64,000 nt of DNA, taken from the NCBI RefSeq assembly GCF_004123905.1, contig NZ_MZXW01000004.1:416159-480158 (forward strand). The letters run 5' to 3'. Each line of letters starts with the position of its first letter. The first letter of the stretch is position 1. This document shows, one piece after another, positions 35,355-44,612 of this stretch. The notes below the pieces were generated by a model. The model saw only the letters and a program-made list of their open reading frames with translations, had not been told where the DNA came from and searched no databases. This DNA comes from Bradyrhizobium betae. Lineage in GTDB: Bacteria; Pseudomonadota; Alphaproteobacteria; Rhizobiales; Xanthobacteraceae. The translations under genes and the position numbers were made by a program.

Positions 35355-37241
35355 CTAGTTGTTCACGCGTTCAAAATAGGCACGCGTCCCATCGAAAGCC
35401 GTCACGATCAGGCCGACTGCCAGCCCGAGATAAATTCCCTGAAACGCCTCAACAGAAAGCTCTCTCTCGCCCACAAATTTGTATAACCAAACGACCCAAG
35501 AGAAAGGTGCATGATAAAGCAAAACGGCGAAGGAGAGCGTCACGCACGTGACCGAATGACTAATTGCCGCGAACAGGAAGATAAACAATTGGGTCACCGA
35601 GCGACTCAAGCTGGCGCCCGCCCAGTGCAGTGCTTGGACGGTCATCCTCAAAATCAGATAAATTGCAATCAAGGCAGCGAGACCCGTGATCGTCGCTGAA
35701 TGTTGCCAGCAGCCCGCCGTGCCCTCGGCATAGCCGCAGGCAACTTGGGTTAAACCGACGAGCCAGGTACCTAACGCTTCGAACGTTCTTCGTTCGAACA
35801 GGTAGGCGAATAGGGCTACGAGCAAGATCGTCTGGTCAGTCTTTTCAATCGTTATACGGATCCGGCGGAAAGCGCTTGCCCAACAAATGTCGAAGTAATC
35901 CCGCTTGGGCAATCGAACGTTGGTGCCGCTGTATCGCCCAATCGCTTCGACGACCATGGGAAGGAACTCGTCCCGATTCGTCATATAGGAGGTGTGATCA
36001 GCCAGGATAGAGAGCTGGTTGCAGAGTTGGATGCTTTCCGGTCCTCGGGAGGAATTCAGATCTTCAGGTGTCGGCAGCAGAAGCGGGCCGTTCGGCACAG
36101 GGTCCAGCGCTGCGTAGAAATCGACCCAGTGAAGTCCCTGCTCCTTGAACTCCGACGTGCGGGCCTCAATTTCCTGCGCTCCCTCTTCAGACGTCAATGA
36201 GATTCCCAGCAAAATGCCGATGATCATGAGCGGGATCATAAGCATGGCAGACCAGATCGGGATCGGCGTCCGTGACAAGCCCGTCACAGCGGCGAAGACA
36301 TAAATTTCAGTTAGGGCGAGGAAGAATGCGACGAAGGCGACCAGAAGGATTGTGTCCCTGTGCTCCGGGCGCGAGAGCTGAAACAGCTTCAGAATTCCGG
36401 CTCCGAAACTAATAAACAAATTTACCTTTCGACGACCGTATTGCCTTAAGGCGAGATAGGTGACTGCCGCCCCCTGGGAGTGCGCGACAATGACGATCCT
36501 ATTGCAGTTCTCCTCAAGCCAACTCAGGTCGCGGGAGAGCTTGGAGGCGACGGCCTGTTGACGGAAATCGCTGGATGCGAAGATAAAACAGTCGCCAAGG
36601 ATTGCTGAAATCGCAAGATTGATGCGCTTTACGACATTTTGGACGGCTTCGATGGGAAGAAAGTCGACGATCAGGAGCGCGACAAGGGCGAGTTCTAGAA
36701 CGAATGCGGCCGGGCACATGAATGCAACCGCCACGAAGCAGAATAACGCTTTGAGCAAATACCAGGCCACAAAGATCGCGCGATACCTATGAGGCTCCCT
36801 CATCCAAGCGCTAGCGAAGGTGACCGCTATTCTCAGGCGGCGGGCGAAGAATGCGAAACACAGCCACGGAAGGAACCGCATTATCCAGAGCGTGACGGCT
36901 TGAGAGGGGGGCGGCGGAAATGAAGTTGCCCAATGACATTCCGCCATGATCCATTGCACCGCCGGTTCGTCAGCGTTGCCGGAAGGAAGGCTTAATCGCA
37001 CGTGAGGGGGAGCTGCCATTCTCTCTGCCTCAGCGGGAAGCGGATCGAGAGATGCCTCAAGCAAATGTGCTTCCTGGTCATGTTCGGAGGGCGGCTGATC
37101 GGATGGTCTGTCGCTGCCTTCTCGAGCTGTTCCAAATCGACGGAGTACCTTGTAGATCGGCTCTCCGAAGCTTACGAGGGTTTCGCCTTTAACCTGCGAG
37201 CCGATGCCGTGGACGAACAGAACGCCAATCTCAGCCGACAT
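35355..37241 (-). CDS. Membrane-embedded alpha/beta hydrolase (lipase-like), unrecognised family
   Basis: 628 residues. It starts with a hydrolase oxyanion strand (IGVLFVHGIGSQ, about 5-16). Two long hydrophobic blocks surround a nucleophile elbow VAHSQGAA. Further on, ALDPVPNGP and ADHTSYMTNRDEF provide an Asp and a His in the order expected for a Ser-Asp-His triad. Another group of membrane helices fills the C-terminal third. I infer a membrane lipase or esterase acting at the cytoplasmic face. Base use seems less GC-rich than flanking genes and no partner gene is nearby, hinting at a transferred single-gene islet. No named family recognised. Confidence 0.7.
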   Translation of the reverse strand: MSAEIGVLFVHGIGSQVKGETLVSFGEPIYKVLRRFGTAREGSDRPSDQPPSEHDQEAHLLEASLDPLPAEAERMAAPPHVRLSLPSGNADEPAVQWIMAECHWATSFPPPPSQAVTLWIMRFLPWLCFAFFARRLRIAVTFASAWMREPHRYRAIFVAWYLLKALFCFVAVAFMCPAAFVLELALVALLIVDFLPIEAVQNVVKRINLAISAILGDCFIFASSDFRQQAVASKLSRDLSWLEENCNRIVIVAHSQGAAVTYLALRQYGRRKVNLFISFGAGILKLFQLSRPEHRDTILLVAFVAFFLALTEIYVFAAVTGLSRTPIPIWSAMLMIPLMIIGILLGISLTSEEGAQEIEARTSEFKEQGLHWVDFYAALDPVPNGPLLLPTPEDLNSSRGPESIQLCNQLSILADHTSYMTNRDEFLPMVVEAIGRYSGTNVRLPKRDYFDICWASAFRRIRITIEKTDQTILLVALFAYLFERRTFEALGTWLVGLTQVACGYAEGTAGCWQHSATITGLAALIAIYLILRMTVQALHWAGASLSRSVTQLFIFLFAAISHSVTCVTLSFAVLLYHAPFSWVVWLYKFVGERELSVEAFQGIYLGLAVGLIVTAFDGTRAYFERVNN

Positions 37242-37319
37242 GCCAGCCCTCGGTAGAGTTTCGATGTGAAGTCAAGCGCAGGACATATTCTTTATCACAA
37301 AATCTGATAGCCTCGTTGG

Positions 37320-37343
37320 ATGACGGCAGGCGATTGCCGTCAT
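37320..37343. repeat. Inverted repeat upstream of the membrane hydrolase
   Basis: Perfect 9-bp arms ATGACGGCA/TGCCGTCAT around six bases, 79 bp upstream of the hydrolase ATG. It could be an operator or the terminal hairpin of an unseen transcript; no T run follows. Confidence 0.4.
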
Positions 37344-37500
37344 GATTTCGCGATGGACCTCTGTTCAGATGTTGCTCCTTCGCGCCGATCGCAGAGCGTT
37401 CCGCCAGGGCGGTAGAAGCCGGCATCGCTCGGGTTTCGGGGCAAGGTCTGCTATGGGCGTCGGCGCATGCGCGATATCGAAACTCTAGAAAAGGTGCGCG

Positions 37501-38187
37501 CTAGACCTGTGCCCCCGCTTTCGCATCCGGGCTACTCTGCCCCAGCCTCGGCTCCGTCCCCGCCAGCAACCGCCCGATATTGGCGCGATGGCGAACGATC
37601 ACGTAGAGGCCGCCTGCGATCACCAGCAACCGATAGGGCAGCAGCTGCTCGAAAGCGCAGACGAGAACGATGGATGTCAGCGCCGCGAGGATCGAACTGA
37701 GGGAAACGATCCGGGTGCTCGCCAGCACGATGCCAAAAGTCGCTGCAGCCCCCAATCCGACCGGCCACGACATCGCCAGCAACACGCCGAGTCCGGTCGC
37801 GGCGGATTTGCCGCCGGTGAAATTCAACCAGATCGAGCGGCTGTGCCCGAGCAGCACGGCAATTCCGGCCAAGCCAACCACCCACGGCACCCACATTTGC
37901 AGATCAAGGTCTGTCGGCGGGACTTGAGATAGTACTCTTGAGAGCCAGGGACAGAACACGCGGGCAACGAGGATGGCCGCGGCGCCCTTCAGCACGTCGG
38001 CGATGAGCACCACCAAGGCCGGCCATTTGCCGAGGGTCCGCAGCACATTCGTCGCCCCCGTTGATCTGGAGCCGTGCTCACGGATGTCGATGCCCCTGAG
38101 GAGTTTCCCCGCCAGATAGCCCGAGGGCGTCGCGCCGAGGAGATAGGCGATCACCAACCCGACCGCGCACGCCGTCCAGAAAGCCAT
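37501..38187 (-). CDS. plsY: Glycerol-3-phosphate acyltransferase PlsY
   Basis: 228 residues with several membrane helices and all three PlsY loops: GSRSTGATNVLRTLGK, GHSRSIWLNFTGGKSAATG (family GHxxPxxxxFxGGKGxAT) and RHRANIGRLLAGTE. It transfers an acyl group from acyl-phosphate to glycerol-3-phosphate in the inner membrane. Variants such as RSIWLN in loop two and KSAAT instead of KGVAT differ from the best-studied enzymes, which may mark a second, diverged PlsY rather than the housekeeping one. Confidence 0.88.
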   Translation of the reverse strand: MAFWTACAVGLVIAYLLGATPSGYLAGKLLRGIDIREHGSRSTGATNVLRTLGKWPALVVLIADVLKGAAAILVARVFCPWLSRVLSQVPPTDLDLQMWVPWVVGLAGIAVLLGHSRSIWLNFTGGKSAATGLGVLLAMSWPVGLGAAATFGIVLASTRIVSLSSILAALTSIVLVCAFEQLLPYRLLVIAGGLYVIVRHRANIGRLLAGTEPRLGQSSPDAKAGAQV

Positions 38188-38623
38188 GGGTTCTTGTTTC
38201 CAGTGTCTCGCACCGGCGTTTTATCGCCTGCTACGTTGGGCCGCTATGTGCATCTCCTGAACCTCATCCGGGGCCGGGACTTCAAACGTCGGACGTTCGG
38301 GGGGGAACTGCCTTGTCCTCCAGTTTGACCAGCCTTTTTGGCTTGCGTCCGTCAAATTGCACCGAGAGCAATGTTATTATTGTACTGAGTGATATGTCGG
38401 AGCATATTTCACGCAATCGGCAAATTGAACCGGGTTCGCCCGGCGCCTACGGAGCAACCGCCATGCAGTTCACTTATCTCGACCTGTTTCTCGCGTTCAT
38501 TGGATTGTCGTTTGGAGTGCCATCGGCGCTGCCCCGACTGTTTTTCCAGGACGAGGACAATTCGGGTCGAAGGGCTTCGTAGAGACATCGAGGGGGCAGC
38601 CGGGTCGTGTCGGAGTTGCCGAT
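38188..38623. other. 436-bp spacer between divergent plsY and TSUP genes
   Basis: No firm gene. The stretch around 38360-38420 is AT-richer and may contain promoters. A 39-codon frame at 38463-38582 is listed separately as doubtful. I see no clear operator or repeat otherwise. Confidence 0.4.
38463..38582 (+). CDS. Doubtful 39-aa hydrophobic small protein
   Basis: ATG preceded by CGGAGCAACCGCC. The product would be one amphipathic or hydrophobic helix (QFTYLDLFLAFIGLSFGVP) with a charged tail. It ends 41 bp before the TSUP permease gene on the same strand. It could be a leader peptide, a decayed start of a membrane protein, or chance; no homology recognised. Confidence 0.2.
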   Translation: MQFTYLDLFLAFIGLSFGVPSALPRLFFQDEDNSGRRAS

Positions 38624-39382
38624 ATGGAATTGACGGTCACCACCATCCTCATCACCTTCACCGGCGTCTTCCTGATCTGCTTCATGAAGGGCGCCTTCGG
38701 CGGAGGGTTTTCGATCGTCGGCATCCCATTGCTGTCCTTCGTGATGGATCCGGTGACCGCCGGCGGCTTGCTTGCGCCGCTGTTCATCGCGATGGACCTG
38801 TTCGCTCTTCGCTACTGGAAGCCTTCGACCTGGTCGAAACCGGACCTCGTGCTGCTGCTGCCCGGGCTCGTGATCGGCATCGCGCTCGGCTACGTCTTGT
38901 TTCGCGTGCTGGATCACCGCGCCGTCGCGATCGTGATGGCGGTCGTCACCCTGGTCTTCGTCGGCCTGTGGCTTTTCAGCGATCCCAAGGTGATCATCGC
39001 TCCGCGCTCGACGCCGAAGGCGGTCGCTGCCGGTCTCGCCTCGGGCGTCACGACCATGGTCGCGCATTCCGGCGGTCCGCCGCTTGCGATGTATCTGCTG
39101 CCGCTCGGCCTCAGCAAGGAAGTTTACGCGGGAACGACGAGCCTGTTCTTCACGGTCGGCAATGCGACCAAGGCGGTGCCGTGGCTGCTGCTGGTGCGGC
39201 CGGCCGGCAACGAATGGATCGTGATGGCGATCTGCCTTCTTGCCATTCCCACCGGCGTTTGGCTCGGCTGGCGCCTGCACGGACGGCTGGACCAGCAGCA
39301 GATTTTTCGCGCCTGCTACGGGTTGCTGGTCGTCACGGCGCTGAAGCTGCTGTGGGACGGCGTGTCCGGCTATCTTGCATGA
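38624..39382 (+). CDS. TSUP/TauE-SafE family membrane permease
   Basis: 252 residues with about eight membrane helices in two similar halves, each with a Gly-rich loop: MKGAFGGGFSIVGIPLLSF and SGVTTMVAHSGGPPLAMYLL. The family exports or imports sulphur-containing or organic anions such as sulphite and sulphoacetate. There is no sulphur-metabolism neighbour, so the substrate stays open. The adjacent two-component system is separated by 156 bp. Confidence 0.85.
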   Translation: MELTVTTILITFTGVFLICFMKGAFGGGFSIVGIPLLSFVMDPVTAGGLLAPLFIAMDLFALRYWKPSTWSKPDLVLLLPGLVIGIALGYVLFRVLDHRAVAIVMAVVTLVFVGLWLFSDPKVIIAPRSTPKAVAAGLASGVTTMVAHSGGPPLAMYLLPLGLSKEVYAGTTSLFFTVGNATKAVPWLLLVRPAGNEWIVMAICLLAIPTGVWLGWRLHGRLDQQQIFRACYGLLVVTALKLLWDGVSGYLA

Positions 39383-39538
39383 AGGTGGTTCGACCGATCT
39401 CGCGATCCTGATCGGCTTACACGAAGCTGACAGGTCCGGAACGGCTTTTTCGCTGGCCGAGGCGTCCGGAATGGTGGAAGAGAGCTAAGGATACGGCGTG
39501 AGCCGTGTGGTGATTTGAGTACCCCTTGCGGACATGCG

Positions 39539-40213
39539 ATGCGCCTTCTGATCGTCGAGGACAATGCCGAGCTGTCGCGGCTCGTCGCGAGCGGCCTGTC
39601 GGCGGCCGGCTACCAGAGCGACATCGTCGGCAGCGCGGCTGAAGCGCGCGAGGCGGTGAGCAGCGTCAGCTATGCCGCGATGATCCTCGATCTCGGCCTG
39701 CCCGATGGCGACGGCCTGTCGGTGTTGCGCGAGCTGCGGCGGCAGATGGAACCGCTGCCGGTGCTGGTGCTGACCGCGCGCGGCGGCTTGCAGGATCGCG
39801 TCAGCGGCCTGCGCAGCGGCGCCGACGACTATCTCGCAAAACCGTTCGCGATGGAGGAGCTGGTGGCGCGGCTGGAGGCGATTTTGCGCCGGCCGGGCCA
39901 ATTGCTGGGGCGCTCGCTCCGCCTCGCCAACCTCGTCTACGACACCGAGAGCCGCCAGATCTTCGTCGACGACCAGCCGCGGATCATTTCCGCGCGCGAG
40001 ACCTCGGTGCTGGAGATCCTGCTGCGCCGGCAGGGGCGGGTGGTGCCGAAGAAGAACGTCGAGGACCACATCTTCGGCCTCGAAGGCGAGGTCGCCTCCA
40101 ACGCCGTCGAGGTCTACGTCTCGCGATTGCGCAAGCAGCTCGCCGAGCACGGCGCCAGGGTCGTGATCCACACCATTCGCGGCGTCGGCTATCTCATGGC
40201 CGAGGAGAAATAG
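39539..40213 (+). CDS. OmpR/PhoB-type response regulator (TctD-like)
   Basis: 224 residues from the ATG at 39539; an upstream in-frame TTG at 39515 adds unlikely residues. The receiver has MRLLIVEDN at the start, phosphoacceptor Asp in ILDLGLPDGDGL, VLTARGG and the Lys in AKPFAMEE. The winged-helix output domain ends IHTIRGVGYLMA. It is directly followed by its kinase with 1 bp between. TctD-type regulators control tricarboxylate or related uptake genes. Confidence 0.92.
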   Translation: MRLLIVEDNAELSRLVASGLSAAGYQSDIVGSAAEAREAVSSVSYAAMILDLGLPDGDGLSVLRELRRQMEPLPVLVLTARGGLQDRVSGLRSGADDYLAKPFAMEELVARLEAILRRPGQLLGRSLRLANLVYDTESRQIFVDDQPRIISARETSVLEILLRRQGRVVPKKNVEDHIFGLEGEVASNAVEVYVSRLRKQLAEHGARVVIHTIRGVGYLMAEEK

Positions 40214-40214
40214 C

Positions 40215-41594
40215 GTGGCCCAGGTTGGATTTCGCGCCGGGGCATTCGCCAGGCCGACGTTCAAATCGCTGATCTCGCGCATCGTGTTCATGCACATCGT
40301 CGCAGTCGCGGTGGTCGCGATCTTCCTGCCGCTGGTGCTGTTCTGGCTGCTCAACTCCGAGATCGACCAGCTGCATCGCGACGCCATGCGCGCTCAGGCC
40401 GAGGTGCTGGCCGAGCGCATCGTGCCGCAGGCGGACGGTACGTTGACGTTCAATCTGCCGGACAGTCTGCGAGGCCTCTATTCGGAAGCCTATGGCCGAT
40501 ATCTCTACGACATTCGCGATGCCGACGGACGCGTGCTGTTCTCCTCGCGGCGAAAGACCGGCGACACCACGCCGCCGCGCTTGTCCGAGACCATTTCCGG
40601 CGCCGGCGTCAGCCGCGTGATCGAGGGCAAGACGGTGCGCATTCGCGTCGCCGAGGACCTTTCGCATCGCGACGTCATCATCGACGACATCGTCTCGAAT
40701 TTCTTCCGGCGGGTCGGATGGATCACCATCCCGATCCTGCTGATCCTGCTCGCCACCGACATCATCATCTTCCGCCGCGCCATCGCACCGCTGTGGAAGG
40801 CCTCGGAGGAGGCCAGCAATATCGGTCCGGCGCGCACCGACATCCGCCTGCCGACCGAGCTGATCCCGCGCGAGATCATGCCGCTCGTCACCGCCGTCAA
40901 CCAGGCGCTCGACCGCCTCGAGGACGGCTTTCGGGTGCAGCGGCAGTTCACGGCGGACGCCGCGCATCAATTGCGCACGCCGCTCGCGATCCTGCGCACG
41001 CGGATCGAAACGCTCGGCGACGGCGCCGCACGAGAGGTGCTGCATGCCGACATCGAAGGCATGAGCCGCATCGTTGCCCAGCTGCTGGAGATCGCCGAGC
41101 TCGACACGCTGGTGCTCGATCCCGGCGAGACCGCGGATCTGCGCGCCGTCTGCACCGAAGTGGTCGGTTCGATCGCGCCGTTCGCGCTGGCCCAGCATAA
41201 GGACATCGCGCTCAAGGGCGCCGACGCGCCGGTGATGATCCACGGCAATTCGGAGATGCTCCAGCGCGCGATCTTCAATCTCGCCGAAAATGCCATCAAA
41301 TTCACCGCAAAGGATACTTCCGTCGACGTCGAGGTCGGCGAGGACGGTTCGGTGAGCGTGCGCGATTGCGGCCCGGGCATCGCGGAGGCCGAGCGCGAGC
41401 TGATCTTCCAGCGCTTCTGGCGCCGCGACCGCCAGCGCAGCGATGGCGCGGGCCTGGGCCTCTCGATCGTGCGCGGCGTCGCGGACGATCACGGGGCGAC
41501 GGTTGCGGTGGAAAACCTCCCCGGCGGCGGCGCGGAATTCACGCTGCGGTTTCGGTTGGCGGAGGAGGGGGCCTCCGCCCCAGGCCGAAGCTGA
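40215..41594 (+). CDS. Sensor histidine kinase (TctE-like)
   Basis: 459 residues from a GTG at 40215, right behind the regulator stop. One membrane helix near 28-47, a periplasmic sensor of about 120 residues (SEAYGRYLYDIRDADGRVLF), a second helix (ITIPILLILLATDIIIF), HAMP-like linker, the H box FTADAAHQLRTPLAILRTRI, N box FNLAENAIKFTA, DCGPGIAEAE and GAGLGLSIVR. The sensor is of the type that detects small carboxylates. The TRAP permease and peptidase further on are candidate targets (inference). Confidence 0.92.
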   Translation: MAQVGFRAGAFARPTFKSLISRIVFMHIVAVAVVAIFLPLVLFWLLNSEIDQLHRDAMRAQAEVLAERIVPQADGTLTFNLPDSLRGLYSEAYGRYLYDIRDADGRVLFSSRRKTGDTTPPRLSETISGAGVSRVIEGKTVRIRVAEDLSHRDVIIDDIVSNFFRRVGWITIPILLILLATDIIIFRRAIAPLWKASEEASNIGPARTDIRLPTELIPREIMPLVTAVNQALDRLEDGFRVQRQFTADAAHQLRTPLAILRTRIETLGDGAAREVLHADIEGMSRIVAQLLEIAELDTLVLDPGETADLRAVCTEVVGSIAPFALAQHKDIALKGADAPVMIHGNSEMLQRAIFNLAENAIKFTAKDTSVDVEVGEDGSVSVRDCGPGIAEAERELIFQRFWRRDRQRSDGAGLGLSIVRGVADDHGATVAVENLPGGGAEFTLRFRLAEEGASAPGRS

Positions 41595-41609
41595 CCGCCG
41601 CGCAAACCG

Positions 41610-42899
41610 CTATTTCAGCTTGCCGGTCGACAGATCCATAATCATGCGTGTGGCGAGGTAGAGCCGCGGCACGATGCTGTTGATCTGGACATATTCGGCA
41701 TCGTTCGAATGTGCGCCGAAGCCCGACAGGCCCATGCCTTCGACCACAGCGCCCTTGGTCTTGAGCGCGGCAAACGCGGCATCAGTGCCGCCTCCAGTCG
41801 CCTTCTCGTCGACCTTGAGGGACAGTCCGATCTCCCCATAGATGGTCTTGCCGTAGGCGGCGACGCGGCGCGAGGCGTCGTTGGCTTCGAGCGGCGGGCG
41901 GCGTACTTCGAATTTCAGCTCGACTTTGGAGTCGGGCAGCAAGCGATTCTTGATCTTGTCCTGCAGCGCCTTCTCCAGCTCATCGAAATCGGCGACCTTG
42001 AGCGCGCGCGCATCCGCTTGCGCCGTGGCGTCGGCGGGGATCACGTTGCGGTTGGTGCCTGATTTGGAGACCGTCCAGTTCAGCTTCAGGCCCTGCTCGG
42101 GCTTGGACAGGTCCTTCATCTGCAGCACCTGGTGCGAGAGCTCGTAGAGTGCATTGATGCCGCCCTCGGGCCGTGCGCCCGCGTGCGACGACTTGCCCGT
42201 CACCGTCAGATAGGCCGAGCCGATGCCGCTGGTGGCGAGACGCAGCGTGCCGTCGGTGCCGCCGCCTTCGAACGAGAACACCACATCCTGATCGGAGGCG
42301 AATTTGGTGAGGGTGCTGCGCCAGCCGGGCGAGGAGATCTCCTCGTCGCCGTTGGTGAGCACCGTGAGCGTGCCGTAATCCCTAAAATTCAGCTTCTGCA
42401 GCATCGCCACGGTGTGGAGAATGAGCGCAACGCCCTGCTTGTCGTCGGCAATGCCGAGGCCGTAGGCCTTGTCGCCATCGACGCGGAACGGCTGGTCCTT
42501 CAGCATGCCCTTCAGGTACACCGTGTCCATGTGGGCGATCAGCATGATCTTCTTGCTGCCACTGCCCTTGAAGACGGCGTGCACGGCAGGGCCGATTGTC
42601 TCGGGCGTGTCGTCGAGGCGGTAAACGTCGGTGGGCTGCAAAATCTCCACCGTGCCGCCGATCTGCTTGAGCTGATCGGCTACGCGCCCGGCGATTGCGT
42701 TCAAGCCCTCGACATCCTTGCTGCCGGATTCGATGCTGACGAGATCGCGCAGCGTGTCGAGCAGCGGCTGCTGCTCCTTCTGCGCCAGCGCGTGAACATC
42801 GGCCACCGGCTCGGCGTGAGCGATGGTCGCGGCACAGACAAGCCAAAGCGAGGCGAACAAGGAACCAGCGAGCGAGGAAGCGGCGTGCGATCGGAGCAT
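41610..42899 (-). CDS. M20-family peptidase, glutamate carboxypeptidase-like, exported
   Basis: 429 residues with a signal peptide (SSLAGSLFASLWLVCAATIA, cleavage near AHA). Di-zinc M20 ligands and catalytic residues are visible: IAHMDTV, YGLGIADDKQG, TNGDEEISS, and the late GFGAHSNDAEYV. The dimerisation-domain His is in GKSSHAGARPE. Pseudomonas CPG2-type enzymes of this pattern remove C-terminal glutamate from folates and peptides in the periplasm. It is convergent with the sensor kinase, 15 bp apart. Confidence 0.88.
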   Translation of the reverse strand: MLRSHAASSLAGSLFASLWLVCAATIAHAEPVADVHALAQKEQQPLLDTLRDLVSIESGSKDVEGLNAIAGRVADQLKQIGGTVEILQPTDVYRLDDTPETIGPAVHAVFKGSGSKKIMLIAHMDTVYLKGMLKDQPFRVDGDKAYGLGIADDKQGVALILHTVAMLQKLNFRDYGTLTVLTNGDEEISSPGWRSTLTKFASDQDVVFSFEGGGTDGTLRLATSGIGSAYLTVTGKSSHAGARPEGGINALYELSHQVLQMKDLSKPEQGLKLNWTVSKSGTNRNVIPADATAQADARALKVADFDELEKALQDKIKNRLLPDSKVELKFEVRRPPLEANDASRRVAAYGKTIYGEIGLSLKVDEKATGGGTDAAFAALKTKGAVVEGMGLSGFGAHSNDAEYVQINSIVPRLYLATRMIMDLSTGKLK

Positions 42900-42972
42900 A
42901 GGCGGGATCCATCGGTTGGATGATGGCCCGGTATGCCCGTGTTTGCCACGCGTGTCACGCGCGGCTTCTGCC

Positions 42973-42995
42973 CCCTCTCCCCTTGTGGGAGAGGG
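42973..42995. repeat. Short dispersed-type hairpin
   Basis: CCCTCTCCC/GGGAGAGGG with a five-base loop, just downstream of the TRAP operon end on its strand. Hairpins of this make-up recur between genes in these genomes; it may also help terminate the dctM transcript. Confidence 0.55.
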
Positions 42996-43010
42996 TGGAA
43001 GCGTGCGTCG

Positions 43011-44612
43011 CTACTTCTGCGGCGGCCCCAGATCCAGCGGGGGCAGCTCGATCTGCGGGACCTCGATCCTGACCTTATCGAGGTCGACGTTGAGCGGCTT
43101 GTCCAAAAGGCCCGTCACCGTGACCGGGAAGATGATCACGAGCAGCACCATGATCATCTGGAGGCCGATCCAGGGGATCGCGCCCCAATAGATGTCGGAG
43201 CTCTTCACTTCCTTCGGCGCCACGCCGCGCAGATAGAACAGCGCAAATCCGAACGGCGGATGCAGGAACGAGGTCTGCATGTTCACGCAGAGCATCACGC
43301 CGAACCAGATCAGCGCCGCGTCCGGTCCCACCACGGGGGCGAGGACCTTCTGCGCGATCGGCGCGATCATCGGCAGGATGATGAAGGCGATCTCGAAGAA
43401 ATCGAGGAAGAACGCCAGGAAGAAGATGAAGAGGTTGATGAAGATCAGGAAGCCCCAGACGCCGCCGGGCAGCGAGGTCAGGAGATGCTCGAGCCAGACG
43501 CCGCCGGAGACACCCAGGAACACCACCGAGAAGCAGGTCGAACCGATCAGGATGAAGGTGACCATGCAGGTGAGGCGCATGGTGGATTCGTAGCCCTGCT
43601 TGATGAGGTCGCGCAGGTCGGGGATGCGTGCGGCCTGGATGCAGATCCAGGCCACGGCGATATAGGTGACAGCGAACGAGAGCCTGAAGATCAGGTTCTC
43701 GGTGAACAGCATCGCGACGATGGTGCCGATGCCGGCGGCGATCACGCCTGTTATCAGGATCCTGCGGTCGCTCGTAGAGAAGTCCTTGTGATGGATCGCG
43801 GCGAGCACGATGGCGCCGACAGCGCCCATCGCGCCGGCTTCCGTCGGGGTCGCAAGGCCCATCATCATGGTGCCGAGCACGACGAAGATGAGGACGGCGG
43901 AGGGGATGATGCCCATCAGGCATTTCTTCCACAGCGCCCAGCCGTTCAGCGTCCGCGCTTCCAGTGGCACCGCCGGCACATGGTCCGGCTTGATCAGGCC
44001 GAGCACGAAAGTGTAGCCCGCGAACAGCATGATCTGGAACACCGAAGGGCCCCAGGCGCCGAGATACATGTCACCGACCGACTTGCCGAGCTGGTCGGCG
44101 AGCACGATCAGCACCAGGGAGGGCGGCACCAGCTGCGTGATCGTGCCGGAGGCAGCGAGCACGCCGGTGATGTAGCGCATGTTGTAGCCGTAGCGGATCA
44201 TGATCGGCATCGAGATCAGCGCCATGGCGATGACTTGCGCCGCCACCGTGCCGGTGATGGCGCCGAGGATGAAGCCGACGATGATGACGGAATAGCCGAG
44301 GCCGCCGCGGACCGGGCCGAACAGCTGGCCCATCGAATCCAGCATGTCCTCCGCAAGTCCACATCTCTCCAATATGGCGCCCATGAAGGTGAAGAACGGG
44401 ATCGCGAGCAGCAGCTCGTTGGAGAGCACGCTGCCGAACACGCGGCCGGGGATCGCCTGGAGGAAGTTGAGGTCGAAGAATCCGAGATGGATGGCGAGGA
44501 AGCCGAAGGACAGTCCGACCGCGGCCAGCGTGAACGCGACGGGGAAGCCGATCAGCATCGCCAGAACCAGGCCGCCGAACATCAACGGCGGCATCATCTC
44601 CAGCGTAATCAT
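43011..44612 (-). CDS. dctM: TRAP transporter large permease DctM
   Basis: 533 residues, about 13 membrane helices, starting in an ATGA overlap with dctQ. Family segments include FGGLVLAMLIGFPVAFTLAA, the conserved GRVFGSVLSNELLLAIPFF and LVPPSLVLIVLADQLG. It is longer than the common 430-residue DctM because of an insertion near the middle (around DLRDLIKQGYESTMRL), as seen in the mannitol/chloroaromatic subgroup. With DctQ it imports an organic acid using the Na+ gradient. No binding-protein gene is adjacent. Confidence 0.92.
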   Translation of the reverse strand: MITLEMMPPLMFGGLVLAMLIGFPVAFTLAAVGLSFGFLAIHLGFFDLNFLQAIPGRVFGSVLSNELLLAIPFFTFMGAILERCGLAEDMLDSMGQLFGPVRGGLGYSVIIVGFILGAITGTVAAQVIAMALISMPIMIRYGYNMRYITGVLAASGTITQLVPPSLVLIVLADQLGKSVGDMYLGAWGPSVFQIMLFAGYTFVLGLIKPDHVPAVPLEARTLNGWALWKKCLMGIIPSAVLIFVVLGTMMMGLATPTEAGAMGAVGAIVLAAIHHKDFSTSDRRILITGVIAAGIGTIVAMLFTENLIFRLSFAVTYIAVAWICIQAARIPDLRDLIKQGYESTMRLTCMVTFILIGSTCFSVVFLGVSGGVWLEHLLTSLPGGVWGFLIFINLFIFFLAFFLDFFEIAFIILPMIAPIAQKVLAPVVGPDAALIWFGVMLCVNMQTSFLHPPFGFALFYLRGVAPKEVKSSDIYWGAIPWIGLQMIMVLLVIIFPVTVTGLLDKPLNVDLDKVRIEVPQIELPPLDLGPPQK

